Source: Bin87 sp965116565
GTDB lineage: Bacteria; Chloroflexota; Dehalococcoidia; Lucifugimonadales; UBA3495
Length of the DNA: 64,000 nt
Direction: 5' to 3'
Assembly (NCBI GenBank): GCA_965116565.1
Contig: OZ220699.1
Coordinates: forward strand, 1,054,001-1,118,000
The number at the start of each line of letters is the position of its first letter. The stretch's first letter is position 1. The notes beneath the pieces are model-generated. The model worked only from the letters and a program-made list of their open reading frames with translations, did no database searches and was not told the origin of the DNA. Of the stretch, positions 33,211-42,426 are shown piece by piece. Made by a program: the position numbers and the translations under genes.

Positions 33211-34220
33211 TACACGGACATGTTGGCGCCGCGGCGCATCATTTCTACAGGGTAGTCGGCGTACACGTCTTCGTATATTTCGTGAGGCTCGGGGAGCGGA
33301 CTGGCGTCGGCGAAGGCAACGGCCTCCTCCATGAGGACGCGGGCTTCCTCGTCCATCTGGTCGAGTTCCTCGGCTGTGATGACGTTGCCCTGGGCTATCA
33401 TGTGGTTGCGGAAGGTGAGCAGCGGGTCGCGGGCGCGCCAGTGGTCCTCTTCCTCCTTGGTGCGGTAGGTGAGGGGATTGTCGAACACGGTGTGGCCGTA
33501 GTAACGGTAAGTGCGCGCTTCAAGCAACGCGGGACCGTCGCCGGCGCGGGCGCGGGACACAGCTTCGCCGGCAGCTTCGTACACGGCTAGCACGTCCATA
33601 CCGTCAACGTGGAAGCCGGGCATGTCGTATCCGGCCGCACGGTCGGCCACGTTGGCGACGGAGAGGCCGTATTCCACGGGGGTGGACTCGGCGTAGCCGT
33701 TGTTTTCGCAGCAGAAGATCACCGGGAGTTTCCACACGGAGGCGAGGTTCATGCACTCGTGGAGGACGCCCTGGTTGGCGCCGCCGTCGCCGAAGAATGC
33801 CACGGCGACGCGGCCGAGGCGCTGGATCTTGGAGGTGAGAGCGGCGCCGACGGCGAGGGGAACGCTGCCGGCGACGATGCCGTTGGTGCCGAGCATGCCC
33901 TTGCTCATGTCGGCGATGTGCATGGAGCCGCCCTTGCCCTTGTTGGGGCCGTGGCTGCGTCCGAAAAGCTCGGCCATCATGAGCTTGGGGTCGACGCCCT
34001 TGGCGATGCAGTGACCATGGCCGCGGTGGGTGCTGCCGATATAGTCGTCGTCGGTGAGGTGGGCGCAGACGCCGGTGGGCACGGCTTCCTGGCCTACCGA
34101 TGAGTGGACGGAGGATGACATGCCGCGCTGTCCGGTTTCTGGGACGCCGCGCTCCTCGAAGTGCCGGATGGTAGTCATGGTGCGGTAGAGTTTCAATAAG
34201 GTGTCGCGTTCGGGTTCCAT
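33210..34220 (-). CDS. pdhA: 2-oxoacid dehydrogenase E1 component, alpha subunit
   Basis: 336 residues. TPP-binding motif GDGGANQGVLHECMNLA, ending in ENNGYAEST (GDG...NN), near residue 155-195; phosphorylation-loop-type segment with HTVFDNPLTYR. Partner of pdhB. The ATG at 34220 (MEPERDTLLKLYRTM) fits the family; an upstream in-frame ATG at 34283 adds an unconserved peptide. A GGAGTGTGTTGCC ribosome-binding site lies upstream. Confidence 0.9.
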   Translation of the reverse strand: MEPERDTLLKLYRTMTTIRHFEERGVPETGQRGMSSSVHSSVGQEAVPTGVCAHLTDDDYIGSTHRGHGHCIAKGVDPKLMMAELFGRSHGPNKGKGGSMHIADMSKGMLGTNGIVAGSVPLAVGAALTSKIQRLGRVAVAFFGDGGANQGVLHECMNLASVWKLPVIFCCENNGYAESTPVEYGLSVANVADRAAGYDMPGFHVDGMDVLAVYEAAGEAVSRARAGDGPALLEARTYRYYGHTVFDNPLTYRTKEEEDHWRARDPLLTFRNHMIAQGNVITAEELDQMDEEARVLMEEAVAFADASPLPEPHEIYEDVYADYPVEMMRRGANMSV

Positions 34221-34486
34221 GGCAACACACTCCTTATGGATGGTGTGGGGCTTTCCTGGCAGTTGAGTGTGGCGATTATACAAAAACCGGCGGGTGATCG
34301 CCGGTATTACGATGGGGAAATAGTAGCATTCGGGTTGGTAGTGTCAAGAAAGGGACTCTGAATTGGACGGAACCTCCGTCCGCGTCCACTAGGGTTGAGG
34401 TACAGCACAACGCACGCCGTGGGTTTGGATGTACACGAACGTGTTATCATTTATGACAGCATATCGTTGGCGTTTGGGAAGAAACG

Positions 34487-34900
34487 ATGCCTGCCAGTTT
34501 TGATTTTGAAGACCTTGAAGATTGGGAATTCCTCGATTCCGACGAAGCCGAGAAGATCGAACCCAATCTCAAGCTGCGAGACAACGAACGAGGTTGGTTG
34601 GACAGTTACCGAAAAAGGCTGGACGAGAAGTTTCCGGGACTGGTCGTTGACGTCATGGTTTACGGGCCGCGGTCACTGGGACGCTTGCACCCGAATCCTG
34701 GCTTGAACTTGCTAATTCTTCTCGACGCGGGCGATTGGGAGACCAAAGACGCGGTCGGTTCGCTGGGTCATGAAGTGGACATGGAAGATTATTTTGCGGC
34801 TCCTACGATTTTGGTCTATACGCAGGAAGAATGGTTCGATCGAGAGGGCTTCGCGTCCAGTATTTTTTATCGAGTATCGCGGAGCTATGTTCGAGTATGA
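34487..34900 (+). CDS. Nucleotidyltransferase-like protein with degenerate active site (MNT-like)
   Basis: 137 residues. The central VYGPRSLGRLHPNPGLNLL near residue 58 aligns with the MNT signature GSxARG...DSDLDL, but the Gly-Ser is Gly-Pro and both metal-binding Asp positions are Asn, so it is unlikely to be catalytic. The rest, including DWETKDAVGSLGHEV, keeps the fold. It overlaps the HEPN gene (ATGA), an antitoxin-toxin style arrangement. Confidence 0.65.
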   Translation: MPASFDFEDLEDWEFLDSDEAEKIEPNLKLRDNERGWLDSYRKRLDEKFPGLVVDVMVYGPRSLGRLHPNPGLNLLILLDAGDWETKDAVGSLGHEVDMEDYFAAPTILVYTQEEWFDREGFASSIFYRVSRSYVRV

Positions 34901-35307
34901 TGAATCATAACTCTGCGATCGCGGAATGGAAGCGTGCCCAAGCGAGTTCTCGGGCCGCGTCAGTGTGTTTTCGCCAAAGGTGTTACGCAGACGCTGCTTC
35001 ACGGTCGTACTACGCGGTGCTCCACGCTGCGAAGGCGGCGTTGATTCACTCCGGCCTGAATGTGAGCACCAATCACGGACGTGTCAATCAGCAGTTTGCC
35101 AGCACCTTAGTTAAAAACGGTTCCGTAGAGCCGGAATGGGGCAGTGAAATTGGCAGTTTGTACGGCCTGCGCATTGAAGCCGACTATGACGTTCAATCAA
35201 CGTTTAGCGAGCGACGCGCTAGGACGATTTGCCAACGAGCGGAGCGCTTTTTGGAGCGTATGTTGCGCTTACTCACCGTGTCGATCCCGTTCGAAGCCCT
35301 AACCTAG
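34897..35307 (+). CDS. HEPN-domain protein
   Basis: 136 residues. HEPN hallmarks: YADAASRSYYAVLHAAKAAL near residue 30 and DYDVQSTFSERRARTICQ near 95. HEPN proteins can be RNases; the RxxxxH motif is seen only loosely (no clear match), so it may be non-catalytic. ATG at 34897 overlaps the preceding gene, with a second ATG at 34900. Ends in a 9-nt overlap with the convergent SAM hydrolase gene. Confidence 0.75.
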   Translation: MMNHNSAIAEWKRAQASSRAASVCFRQRCYADAASRSYYAVLHAAKAALIHSGLNVSTNHGRVNQQFASTLVKNGSVEPEWGSEIGSLYGLRIEADYDVQSTFSERRARTICQRAERFLERMLRLLTVSIPFEALT

Positions 35308-36207
35308 AGCGTTCTGCGGGTGATCAAGAGACCCAACGCGCAATATTACCGCCACCGGCTCGCTCGTGCCCACTCCCAGCGTTAAGGTGGCGCTGCCATC
35401 CACGACGGCGATTTCCAGGCGGCCGTGGCTGCCGATGAGGGCGCGGAGGCCTGGGTCGGCCGGGTCCCCGTACTCAGTACGGGGCGGATCGTGGAAGGTG
35501 CTGGACAGGCCGTGTATGGTGTGATTGGCGATGGTGACTGACACGGATGGGTCGCCGGGGGTGGCGCCGATTTGGAGCAGCAGGTCGGCGGTGATGTCGG
35601 TGACCAGGTTGCCGAAAGCGTCGGCGAATACGACCTGGCCGGTGATTTTGCCGCCGTTGGACCGGGGGATGGGCAGGGCCAGAGCCGACATGGTTGGGGT
35701 GGATTGGCCGACTGATTCGGCGTTGGTCCCAAGAGACAGATGGGCGGCGACCGGAGCGAACACGTCGCGGCCGTGGAACGTGTTGCTGACGGGATGTCGC
35801 CAGTAGTCCGGGTTGGTTAGCCGCCAGGCTCGGCATTGATCCGGTACCGGCGCGCTCCCCGGAATGTCCGAATCACCGAATGACGAGTTGTATTGCCGGC
35901 AGACGAGGGTGAGCAGGCCGTTGTCGGGGGCTACGAGCCGGGCGTGCGGCGTTTCGAGCAGGATGGCCGCCCGGTCGGTGCCGACACCGGGGTCGACGAC
36001 GGCGACGAATATGCTGCCGGTTGGGAAGTAAAGAAACGAATCGGCGAGAACGACCGCGCCGTGGCGAACGTCCTGGGCGCCGATGCCGTGGGTGAGGTCG
36101 ATGACGTGGGCCGACGGATTGATGCCGTAGATGACGCCACGCATCATGCCGACGTAGGCGTCGGACAGCCCGAAATCGGTGGCGAGGACGATGGGAGGCG
36201 CGGTCAT
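35299..36207 (-). CDS. SAM hydroxide adenosyltransferase (DUF62/SAM hydrolase)
   Basis: 302 residues of the fluorinase/chlorinase superfamily; the common bacterial members hydrolyse S-adenosylmethionine to adenosine and methionine. Visible hallmarks: VLATDFGLSDAYVGMM at the start, IGAQDVRHGAVVLAD with the Asp-Arg-His water-activating set of the hydrolases, and the VDPGVGTDR loop. A C-terminal domain has VFADAFGNLVTDI. ATG at 36207 has GGTGG upstream. Confidence 0.88.
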   Translation of the reverse strand: MTAPPIVLATDFGLSDAYVGMMRGVIYGINPSAHVIDLTHGIGAQDVRHGAVVLADSFLYFPTGSIFVAVVDPGVGTDRAAILLETPHARLVAPDNGLLTLVCRQYNSSFGDSDIPGSAPVPDQCRAWRLTNPDYWRHPVSNTFHGRDVFAPVAAHLSLGTNAESVGQSTPTMSALALPIPRSNGGKITGQVVFADAFGNLVTDITADLLLQIGATPGDPSVSVTIANHTIHGLSSTFHDPPRTEYGDPADPGLRALIGSHGRLEIAVVDGSATLTLGVGTSEPVAVILRVGSLDHPQNALG

Positions 36208-36226
36208 GCCGGCCACCGTTGGAGCG

Positions 36227-36442
36227 CTAACCGGGGAAGCGCGCGCTGAGGGTTGATACCACCAGGAAGATCACGATGAGTGCGATGGTCAGCTGGAACA
36301 AGGTGCGTTCCAGGCCGCGGCGGGTGCGGACGGTGTTCTGGGCGCTGCCGAACATTCCGCTGCCGGCTTCTCTCACCTGGGACAGGATGATGAGGACTAG
36401 GATGACTGAAGCTATGATCTGTGCGACGTTGAGCAGTGCCAT
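36227..36442 (-). CDS. secG: Preprotein translocase subunit SecG
   Basis: 71 residues with two transmembrane helices (about 5-23 and 49-66) and the SecG loop AGSGMFGSAQNTVRTRRGLE between them. Completes the SecYEG channel. The next gene downstream begins 20 nt on. Confidence 0.93.
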   Translation of the reverse strand: MALLNVAQIIASVILVLIILSQVREAGSGMFGSAQNTVRTRRGLERTLFQLTIALIVIFLVVSTLSARFPG

Positions 36443-36474
36443 TTTGCGACTCCGTGGGTATCGATTGTACCACG

Positions 36475-37971
36475 TCAGCCTTTCCGGGCTTCCAGACCTT
36501 CCTGGACCAGGCGGAGGGCGAGGTCGGGTTGGGCCTGGCCCTTGGTAATGCGCATGACCTGGCCCATGAGGAAACGGGCGGCGTTTTCCTTGCCGTCGAG
36601 GTAATCTGCGACGGCCTTGGGGTTGGCCGCGATGGCCTCGGCGACGGCGGCTTCGATGGCGCCGGTGTCGCTGATCTGGGCCAGGCCCTTTTGCTCGACG
36701 ATCTGGGCAGCGTCGCCGCCGGTCGCGTACATCTCCTCGAGGACGGTCTTGGCGAGGGAGGTGGAGAGGGTGCCGTCGGATATGAGGCCAAGCAGGTCGG
36801 ATAGTCCGGCGGGTCGAACCGGGGAGTTGTCGATGTCTACGTGTTCCTGGTTGAGCAGCCGGAAGAGGTCTCCGATGATCCAGTTGGCGACTTCTTTGGC
36901 GGATGCTTGGGTGGCGTCGGCATCGCCGGACGGGCTGCGTAAGGACACGGTGGTCTCGAAGTAGTCGGCGGTGGCGCGGGAGCCGGTGAGTTGGCCGGCG
37001 TCGTATTCGGACAGCCCGTAGTCGATCATGAAACGGGACTTGCGTTGCGGGGCGAGTTCGGGCAGGGACGCTTCCAGCCGGGTCACCCAGTCGCGGCCAA
37101 TGTTCAGCGGCGGGAGGTCCGGCTCCGGGAAGTACCGGTAGTCGTGGGCGTATTCCTTGCTGCGCTGGGATACGGTGACCTGGCGCTCCTCCACCCAGCC
37201 GAGGGTCTCCTGGACGACCTGCCCACCGTCCTCGATGACGCGGCGCTGGCGCTCCACCTCGTATTCCAGAGCGTCGAACACCGAGCGGAAGCTGTTCATG
37301 TTCTTGATTTCGGTGCGGGTGCCGAAGGTGTCGTTGCCCATGGGGCGGATGCTGACATTGGCGTCGCAGCGGAAGTTGCCGTCCTGCATGTTGGCGGTGG
37401 AGACGCCGAGGAACTGGACGAGAGAGTGCAACGAGGTTAGGTACTGGCGGGCTTCCTCGGGCGAGCGCAGGTCAGGTCTGCTGACGACTTCCATGAGGGG
37501 GACGCCGGAGCGGTTGACGTCCACCAGCGAATAGCCCTCGCCGCCGTCTCCGTCGGGGAAGTGCTGCATCTTGGCGACGTCTTCCTCGAGGTGGACGCGC
37601 TCGACGCCGATGCGCCGCTGGCCACTTCCGATGTTGGGGTCGCCGTCGATTTCCAGGTAGCCGTCCAGGGCGAGAGGGAGGTCGTACTGGGAGATCTGGT
37701 AGCCCTTCATCAGGTCTGGGTACGGGTAGTTCTTGCGGTCGAACTTGGTAAAATTGGGGATGCTGCAATGCAGGGCGAGGCCGGTCATCATGGTGTACTC
37801 GACGGCACGGCGGTTGATGACGGGCAGCGCGCCGGGGAGGCCGAGGCATACGGGGCAGGTGCGGGTGTTGGGGTCGGCGTCCTGGTAGTCGGCAGGGCAG
37901 GCGCAGAACATCTTGCTGCGGGTGTCGAGCTGGACGTGGACCTCGAGGCCGATGACGGTTTCGTATTGCAT
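36475..37971 (-). CDS. gatB: Aspartyl/glutamyl-tRNA(Asn/Gln) amidotransferase subunit B
   Basis: 498 residues; GatCAB converts mischarged Glu-tRNA(Gln) and Asp-tRNA(Asn). Start YETVIGLEVHVQLDTRSKMF is the family hallmark, followed by the cysteines of CACPADYQ and CPVCLGLPGALP (zinc site), VNRSGVPLMEVVSRPD and the C-terminal GatB/YqeY domain. gatA and gatC are not in the window. ATG at 37971; a longer frame lacks conservation. Confidence 0.96.
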   Translation of the reverse strand: MQYETVIGLEVHVQLDTRSKMFCACPADYQDADPNTRTCPVCLGLPGALPVINRRAVEYTMMTGLALHCSIPNFTKFDRKNYPYPDLMKGYQISQYDLPLALDGYLEIDGDPNIGSGQRRIGVERVHLEEDVAKMQHFPDGDGGEGYSLVDVNRSGVPLMEVVSRPDLRSPEEARQYLTSLHSLVQFLGVSTANMQDGNFRCDANVSIRPMGNDTFGTRTEIKNMNSFRSVFDALEYEVERQRRVIEDGGQVVQETLGWVEERQVTVSQRSKEYAHDYRYFPEPDLPPLNIGRDWVTRLEASLPELAPQRKSRFMIDYGLSEYDAGQLTGSRATADYFETTVSLRSPSGDADATQASAKEVANWIIGDLFRLLNQEHVDIDNSPVRPAGLSDLLGLISDGTLSTSLAKTVLEEMYATGGDAAQIVEQKGLAQISDTGAIEAAVAEAIAANPKAVADYLDGKENAARFLMGQVMRITKGQAQPDLALRLVQEGLEARKG

Positions 37972-38098
37972 GGGGTGCCCCGCTGATTCGGAAATCCGCC
38001 AGCCAGTATAGCAAAGGCGGTTGGTATGGTGGGCGGCGTAGCCGAAGATAGGATCGTGATAGAATCGAGATGGACCGGCTGGAATGTGGAGGCGGGAC

Positions 38099-38263
38099 AT
38101 GGAGTTGTTTGAGCCAATCCTTGGAATGACCATGATGGTAATGGGCCTTATCATGGTGTTGGGTGGCATGGGCCTCCTCTTTTACGCGGTGTGGACGAGC
38201 GGCAAAAGCAAGTCGTCGGCCGAGGGCGCTGCCGGCAGCAATGTCGAGGTAGAACCTTCATGA
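38099..38263 (+). CDS. Small single-TM protein
   Basis: 54 residues from the ATG at 38099, with a GGAGGCGGGAC ribosome-binding site. One hydrophobic helix (MMVMGLIMVLGGMGLLFYAV, residues 11-30) and a polar C-tail. Stop overlaps the next gene as ATGA. No family recognised. Confidence 0.6.
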   Translation: MELFEPILGMTMMVMGLIMVLGGMGLLFYAVWTSGKSKSSAEGAAGSNVEVEPS

Positions 38264-38490
38264 CAGGCGCATTGGCCACGGCCGGCGTTCTTATTATCCT
38301 CTTTGGCTTGGTGGTTTTGGGCGGTGGCGTGCTGGTGTGGATGGCGCCGGTTCCGGCGGAAGATATGACTCCGGCAAGGGAGATTCTGCTCAACGTTGCC
38401 GATTGGATGATAAAGGCTTCGGTGGGGGCCATTCTCGGGTTCGCCGGCTCACGCTTGGCGAACAGAAGAAGCAGCCCGGCAACGGCGTAA
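38260..38490 (+). CDS. Small two-TM protein
   Basis: 76 residues. First helix AGVLIILFGLVVLGGGVLVW (about 8-27), short loop, then a second weaker hydrophobic stretch (about 50-65, VGAILGFAGS). Coupled to the preceding small gene; the two probably form one membrane module of unknown role. Confidence 0.6.
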   Translation: MTGALATAGVLIILFGLVVLGGGVLVWMAPVPAEDMTPAREILLNVADWMIKASVGAILGFAGSRLANRRSSPATA

Positions 38491-38495
38491 TGGAA

Positions 38496-38527
38496 AACAG
38501 GGGCAACCGCGAAAGGTTGTCCCTGTT
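38496..38527. terminator. Intrinsic terminator-like hairpin between convergent genes
   Basis: AACAGGGGCAACC (38496-38508) pairs with GGTTGTCCCTGTT (38515-38527) over 13 bp with one G.T, around a GCGAAA loop. It separates the small-membrane-protein pair from convergent acs. No T-tract on the plus strand; palindromic enough to work from either side. Confidence 0.55.
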
Positions 38528-38551
38528 ACCGTTTGAGTCGGCGGCGGCCGC

Positions 38552-40504
38552 TTATTCCTCGTCGTCGTATTGGGCTTTTAGCATTTCTACGACGGCGGGG
38601 TCGGCGAGGGTGGTGGTGTCGCCGAGGGCGCGGCCTTCGGCCACGTCGCGGAGGAGGCGGCGCATTATCTTGCCGCTGCGGGTCTTGGGAAGCTCGGCCG
38701 CGAAGTAGATGTCGTCGGGGCGGGCCATGGGGCCGATCTTGCCGGCGACGTGCTGCTTGAGCTCGTTGATGACCTCGTCGGAACTGGCAATCTGGTCCTT
38801 GAGGGTAACGAACGCGACGATGGCCTGGCCCTTGACGTCATGGCTGCGGCCGATGCAGGCGGCCTCGGCGACCTTGAGGTTGTCCACCAGGGCCGATTCG
38901 ACCTCCATGGTGCTGATGCGGTGGGCAGACACGTTGATCACGTCGTCCACGCGGCCCAGCAGCCAGAAGTAGGATTCCTCGTCCAGCTTTGCGCCGTCGC
39001 TGGTGAAGTAGATGCCGTCGTAGTTGGACCAATACTGCTGGACGAACCGCTCGGGGTCGCCGTAGATGCCGCGGAGCATGCTGGGCCAGGGCTTGCGGAC
39101 GACCAGGTAGCCGCCGCCACCTGGGCCGATCTCGTTGCCCTGCTCATCCAGGATGGCGGCGTCAATGCCGGGGAACGGTTGCGTTGCCGAGCCGGGCTTG
39201 AGGGTGGTGATACCGGGCAATGCCGAGATCATGATGGAGCCGGTCTCGGTCTGCCACCAGGTGTCCACGACCGGGCAACGTCCGCCGCCGATGTGCTGCC
39301 AGTACCAGACCCAGGCCTCGGGGTTGATGGGCTCGCCGACGCTGCCCAGCAGGCGCAGGGAGGACATATCGTGCTTGTTGGGGTATTCCTCGCCCCAGCG
39401 CATGAAGGTGCGGATGGCGGTGGGCGCGGTGTAGCAGATGGTGCAGGCGTACTTCTCGACGATGGCCCAGAAGCGGTCGCGGTCGGGATAGTCGGGAGAA
39501 CCCTCGTACATGACGGTGGTGGCGCCGTTGGCGAGCGGGCCGTATATGATGTAACTGTGCCCGGTGACCCAGCCGATGTCGGCGGTGCACCAGTAAACAT
39601 CGTCCTCCTTGAGGTCGAAGATCCACTTGCTGGTGGCGTAAGTGCCGGTCATGTAGCCGCCGGTGGTGTGGACGATGCCCTTGGGCTTGCCGGTGGTGCC
39701 GCTGGTGTAGAGCATGAACAGCATGTCCTCGCTGTCCATCTGCTCCGGTTCGCAGTTGAGGGGCTGGTCGGCGACGAGTTCGTGCCACCAGACGTCGCGG
39801 CCCTCGACCATGGGAATGTCGTGAGCGGTGCGCTTGACCACGACGACCTTTTCGACGGGGGTGTCACCCTCGATGGAGGCGTCGGCGTTCTGCTTGAGCT
39901 GGATGATGCCGCCGCGCCGCCAGCCGCCGTCGGCGGTGATCATGACCTTGGACTGGGAGTCCTCGATGCGGTCGCGGAGGGACTCGGCGCTGAACCCGCC
40001 GAAGACGATGCTGTGGGGCGCGCCGATGCGGGCGCAGGCGAGCATGGCGATGGCGAGTTCGGGAACCATGGGGAGGTACAGGGTGACGCGGTCGCCCTTC
40101 TCGACCCCGAGACTCTTGAGGCCGTTGGCGAATTTGCAGACCTCGCGGTAGAGGTCGCGGTAGGTGTAAACCTGCCAGTCGCCGGGTTCGCCCTCCCAGA
40201 TGATGGCGGCCTTGTTCTTGCGCGGGCCGTTCAGGTGGCGGTCGATGCAGTTGTATGCGGCGTTGAGCTTGCCGCCGACGAACCATTTTGCGAAGGGGGC
40301 ATCGGACCAGTCGAGGACGGTGTCCCAGGGCTTGAACCAGTCGAGTTCGCCGGCGAAGCGGGCCCAGAACGCCTCGGGGTCGCGGCGGGCCTCGTCGTAC
40401 ACCGAGAGGTCGGCGATGTTGGCGTTGGCGGCGAATTCGGCCGGGGGCGGATAGGTGCGGTCTTCCTGGAGCAGGGCCTCGAAAGCGCCGGTATTCTGCG
40501 TCAT
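38552..40504 (-). CDS. acs: Acetyl-CoA synthetase (AMP-forming)
   Basis: 650 residues, the exact usual length. Makes acetyl-CoA from acetate, ATP and CoA. AMP-binding motif TSGTTGKPKGIVHTTGGY near 265, VYWCTADIGWVTGHSY near 300, and the acetylation-regulated C-terminal Lys in KTRSGKIMRRLLRD near 605. Monocistronic by its flanks. Confidence 0.96.
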   Translation of the reverse strand: MTQNTGAFEALLQEDRTYPPPAEFAANANIADLSVYDEARRDPEAFWARFAGELDWFKPWDTVLDWSDAPFAKWFVGGKLNAAYNCIDRHLNGPRKNKAAIIWEGEPGDWQVYTYRDLYREVCKFANGLKSLGVEKGDRVTLYLPMVPELAIAMLACARIGAPHSIVFGGFSAESLRDRIEDSQSKVMITADGGWRRGGIIQLKQNADASIEGDTPVEKVVVVKRTAHDIPMVEGRDVWWHELVADQPLNCEPEQMDSEDMLFMLYTSGTTGKPKGIVHTTGGYMTGTYATSKWIFDLKEDDVYWCTADIGWVTGHSYIIYGPLANGATTVMYEGSPDYPDRDRFWAIVEKYACTICYTAPTAIRTFMRWGEEYPNKHDMSSLRLLGSVGEPINPEAWVWYWQHIGGGRCPVVDTWWQTETGSIMISALPGITTLKPGSATQPFPGIDAAILDEQGNEIGPGGGGYLVVRKPWPSMLRGIYGDPERFVQQYWSNYDGIYFTSDGAKLDEESYFWLLGRVDDVINVSAHRISTMEVESALVDNLKVAEAACIGRSHDVKGQAIVAFVTLKDQIASSDEVINELKQHVAGKIGPMARPDDIYFAAELPKTRSGKIMRRLLRDVAEGRALGDTTTLADPAVVEMLKAQYDDEE

Positions 40505-40585
40505 GTTGGTGAACCTCCGGGGCAGGAAATGACGGTATCGGTACGCGGAGATATTAGCATATCGCCGATTGGGTTGACCGACAGG

Positions 40586-42324
40586 TCAGGGGAGCGGGCC
40601 GTACCAGCGCTTGACGATTTCGTCCACTTTTGCCGCATCGTTTTCGGACATATCAGTTTTGAACGCGGCAACCAGGTGGCAGATACCCAGATCGGTGCCC
40701 TCGCAATTGTCGGCTGGGTCTTCGTACAGGGATTTGCGGTAGAGGCCGCTGAAGCCCTGCCTGAAGGTGTCCTCGCCGAGAGCGCGGTAGAGGTCCACGA
40801 ACAGTGCCTCGCCGAGGTAGTAGTTGCAGTTGAACCCCTTTTCTCCGAGGCTTTCCGGATCCAACGCCTCCAATTCCGAGATGGTTTTGGCGGAAGCGCA
40901 GGGATTGTTGGTTACTTCGATTGGGACGTCGTCGCGCCGGTTTTCGGAGATGGAACCCAGGAATTCGGCGGCGCCCTCGTCGATCCAATCGCTGTTGCTT
41001 CTCCAGTAGTAGTGGGCGACTTCGTGGGCGATCACGCTGGGCGTGGAATCCCACCAACGACCGTGTTCGACGTCGTAGAGCAATTGCATGGCCATATGGG
41101 TGCCGAAATTGGTCCCGCCGGATTCGGGGAATACGGCGTCATCGTAGAACAGCGCGATGAATGAAGTGGGCAACGAATGGGCCATGAATTCCTCGATAGT
41201 GCGTACGCTGTGTTCGAGGTAGTCCATGCTAGGAGTAACCTGGTCGCGGATCCGAACAACAGCCACGACGGTGTTGCCGGTGGATGGCAGATCGAGTTGT
41301 CGCTCTTCGAGATACACGCCAGTACCTCCGAGCAGGAAATCCGCCGACCCTGGTCGATATGCGAAAGTAGATCCCAACAACGCTACAATTTTGGCCTGTT
41401 CGTCGGTAATACCCCCTTCGAGTTTGGGGTGGGATAATGTACGGAAAAAAGCGTCGATGTTTTGGCGTTCAAGTCTTCGCAACGACCGGACGGCCATAGC
41501 GTCCTGACCGTCCACACTTTGCATGAAGGGCATGTTGAGGATCTGGAGCGCAGCGGCTTCCACCTGCTCATCGGGCTCATCTTGGTACCAGATCATCCAG
41601 TACAGGTATCGGACAGCGGTCGCTTCGTCGGTGGTGATGTCGTCGAGCACCCAGGGCTTTTCCAAAACCTTCTCGATAAGCGCAGGCGAGTACCTAGCCA
41701 TCCATCGCAGTCCGTTCAGGGCCTGTGTTTCGGCAAGGGTGATGTCATCCCGGATCCAGTCCAGCGACCGCAACACCCCGAATGTGTCTGGGTACCACCG
41801 CGCGGCTGCAATCAGCAATTCGGCGGCTTCACGCTCCGTTGAATCAACACCGTCTCGAACCCATGCGAGTTCGCGAATTTCGGCTGCGCGCGCTCGCCGG
41901 TTGCTCTCCAGCCAGTCTGCATACCGCAAGCCGGCGATGGGACTGGGCGGCTGAGGAGTGTTTGTAGGCCGGGGAGTCCTTGTAGGCCGGGGAGTGTTCG
42001 TTGGGCGCGGAGCGGGCGTGGCTGCGCGTGTAGACGTTGGCAATGCCGTGGGGTTGGACGAGGCGTGAACGTAGGACGCGGTGTGTTGGTGGGGGACGGT
42101 TCAGCCGCTATGGTAGGTGTCGGTGGGCGAGGGGTTGCCGTTGGTGGCACAACGATGGTTGGCGTTGGGCTCGGGTTCGCCATTGCCGGACGGCGGGTTT
42201 CCTCAGCAGGCGGTGGGGTCGGAACGGGTGTTGGTTCAGGTGAGGTGCAGGCGACCGCGATTGCACAAGTCACCATCGCGATAACGGACAAGATGCGAAC
42301 AATGACTGCTGGGTGCACGGTCAA
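40586..42324 (-). pseudogene. Lipoprotein zinc metalloprotease interrupted by a frameshift
   Basis: The 5' part (42324 leftward) encodes a lipoprotein signal peptide ending IAVACTSPEP with a lipobox Cys and a Thr/Pro-rich linker. The 3' part, in another frame from about 42043, continues the Thr/Pro linker, then a run of ~40-residue helical repeats (WVRDGVDSTEREAAELL, WIRDDITLAETQALNGL, WVLDDITTDEATAVRYL) and a C-terminal HEVAHYYW zinc motif with a downstream Glu in DEGAAEF (gluzincin type). One inserted or deleted C in CCAACCCCACGG near 42055 would restore one frame. Real frameshift, phase variation or sequencing error are all possible. The TTG at 42324 has GAGAGGGA upstream. Confidence 0.7.
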
Positions 42325-42426
42325 GTGATTCCCTCTCAAGCAACACCATGATGTCGTTCTCGGAGAGCGTCATTATAGTTTACGCACGACGATGACTGAA
42401 CGCGGTGTAGCGTACAATCTGGCGCC

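Noticed and set aside
38750..41164. 804-codon plus-strand open frame
   Set aside because: Antisense to acs and the metalloprotease gene; Gly/Val/Asp-rich shadow typical of high-GC coding DNA.
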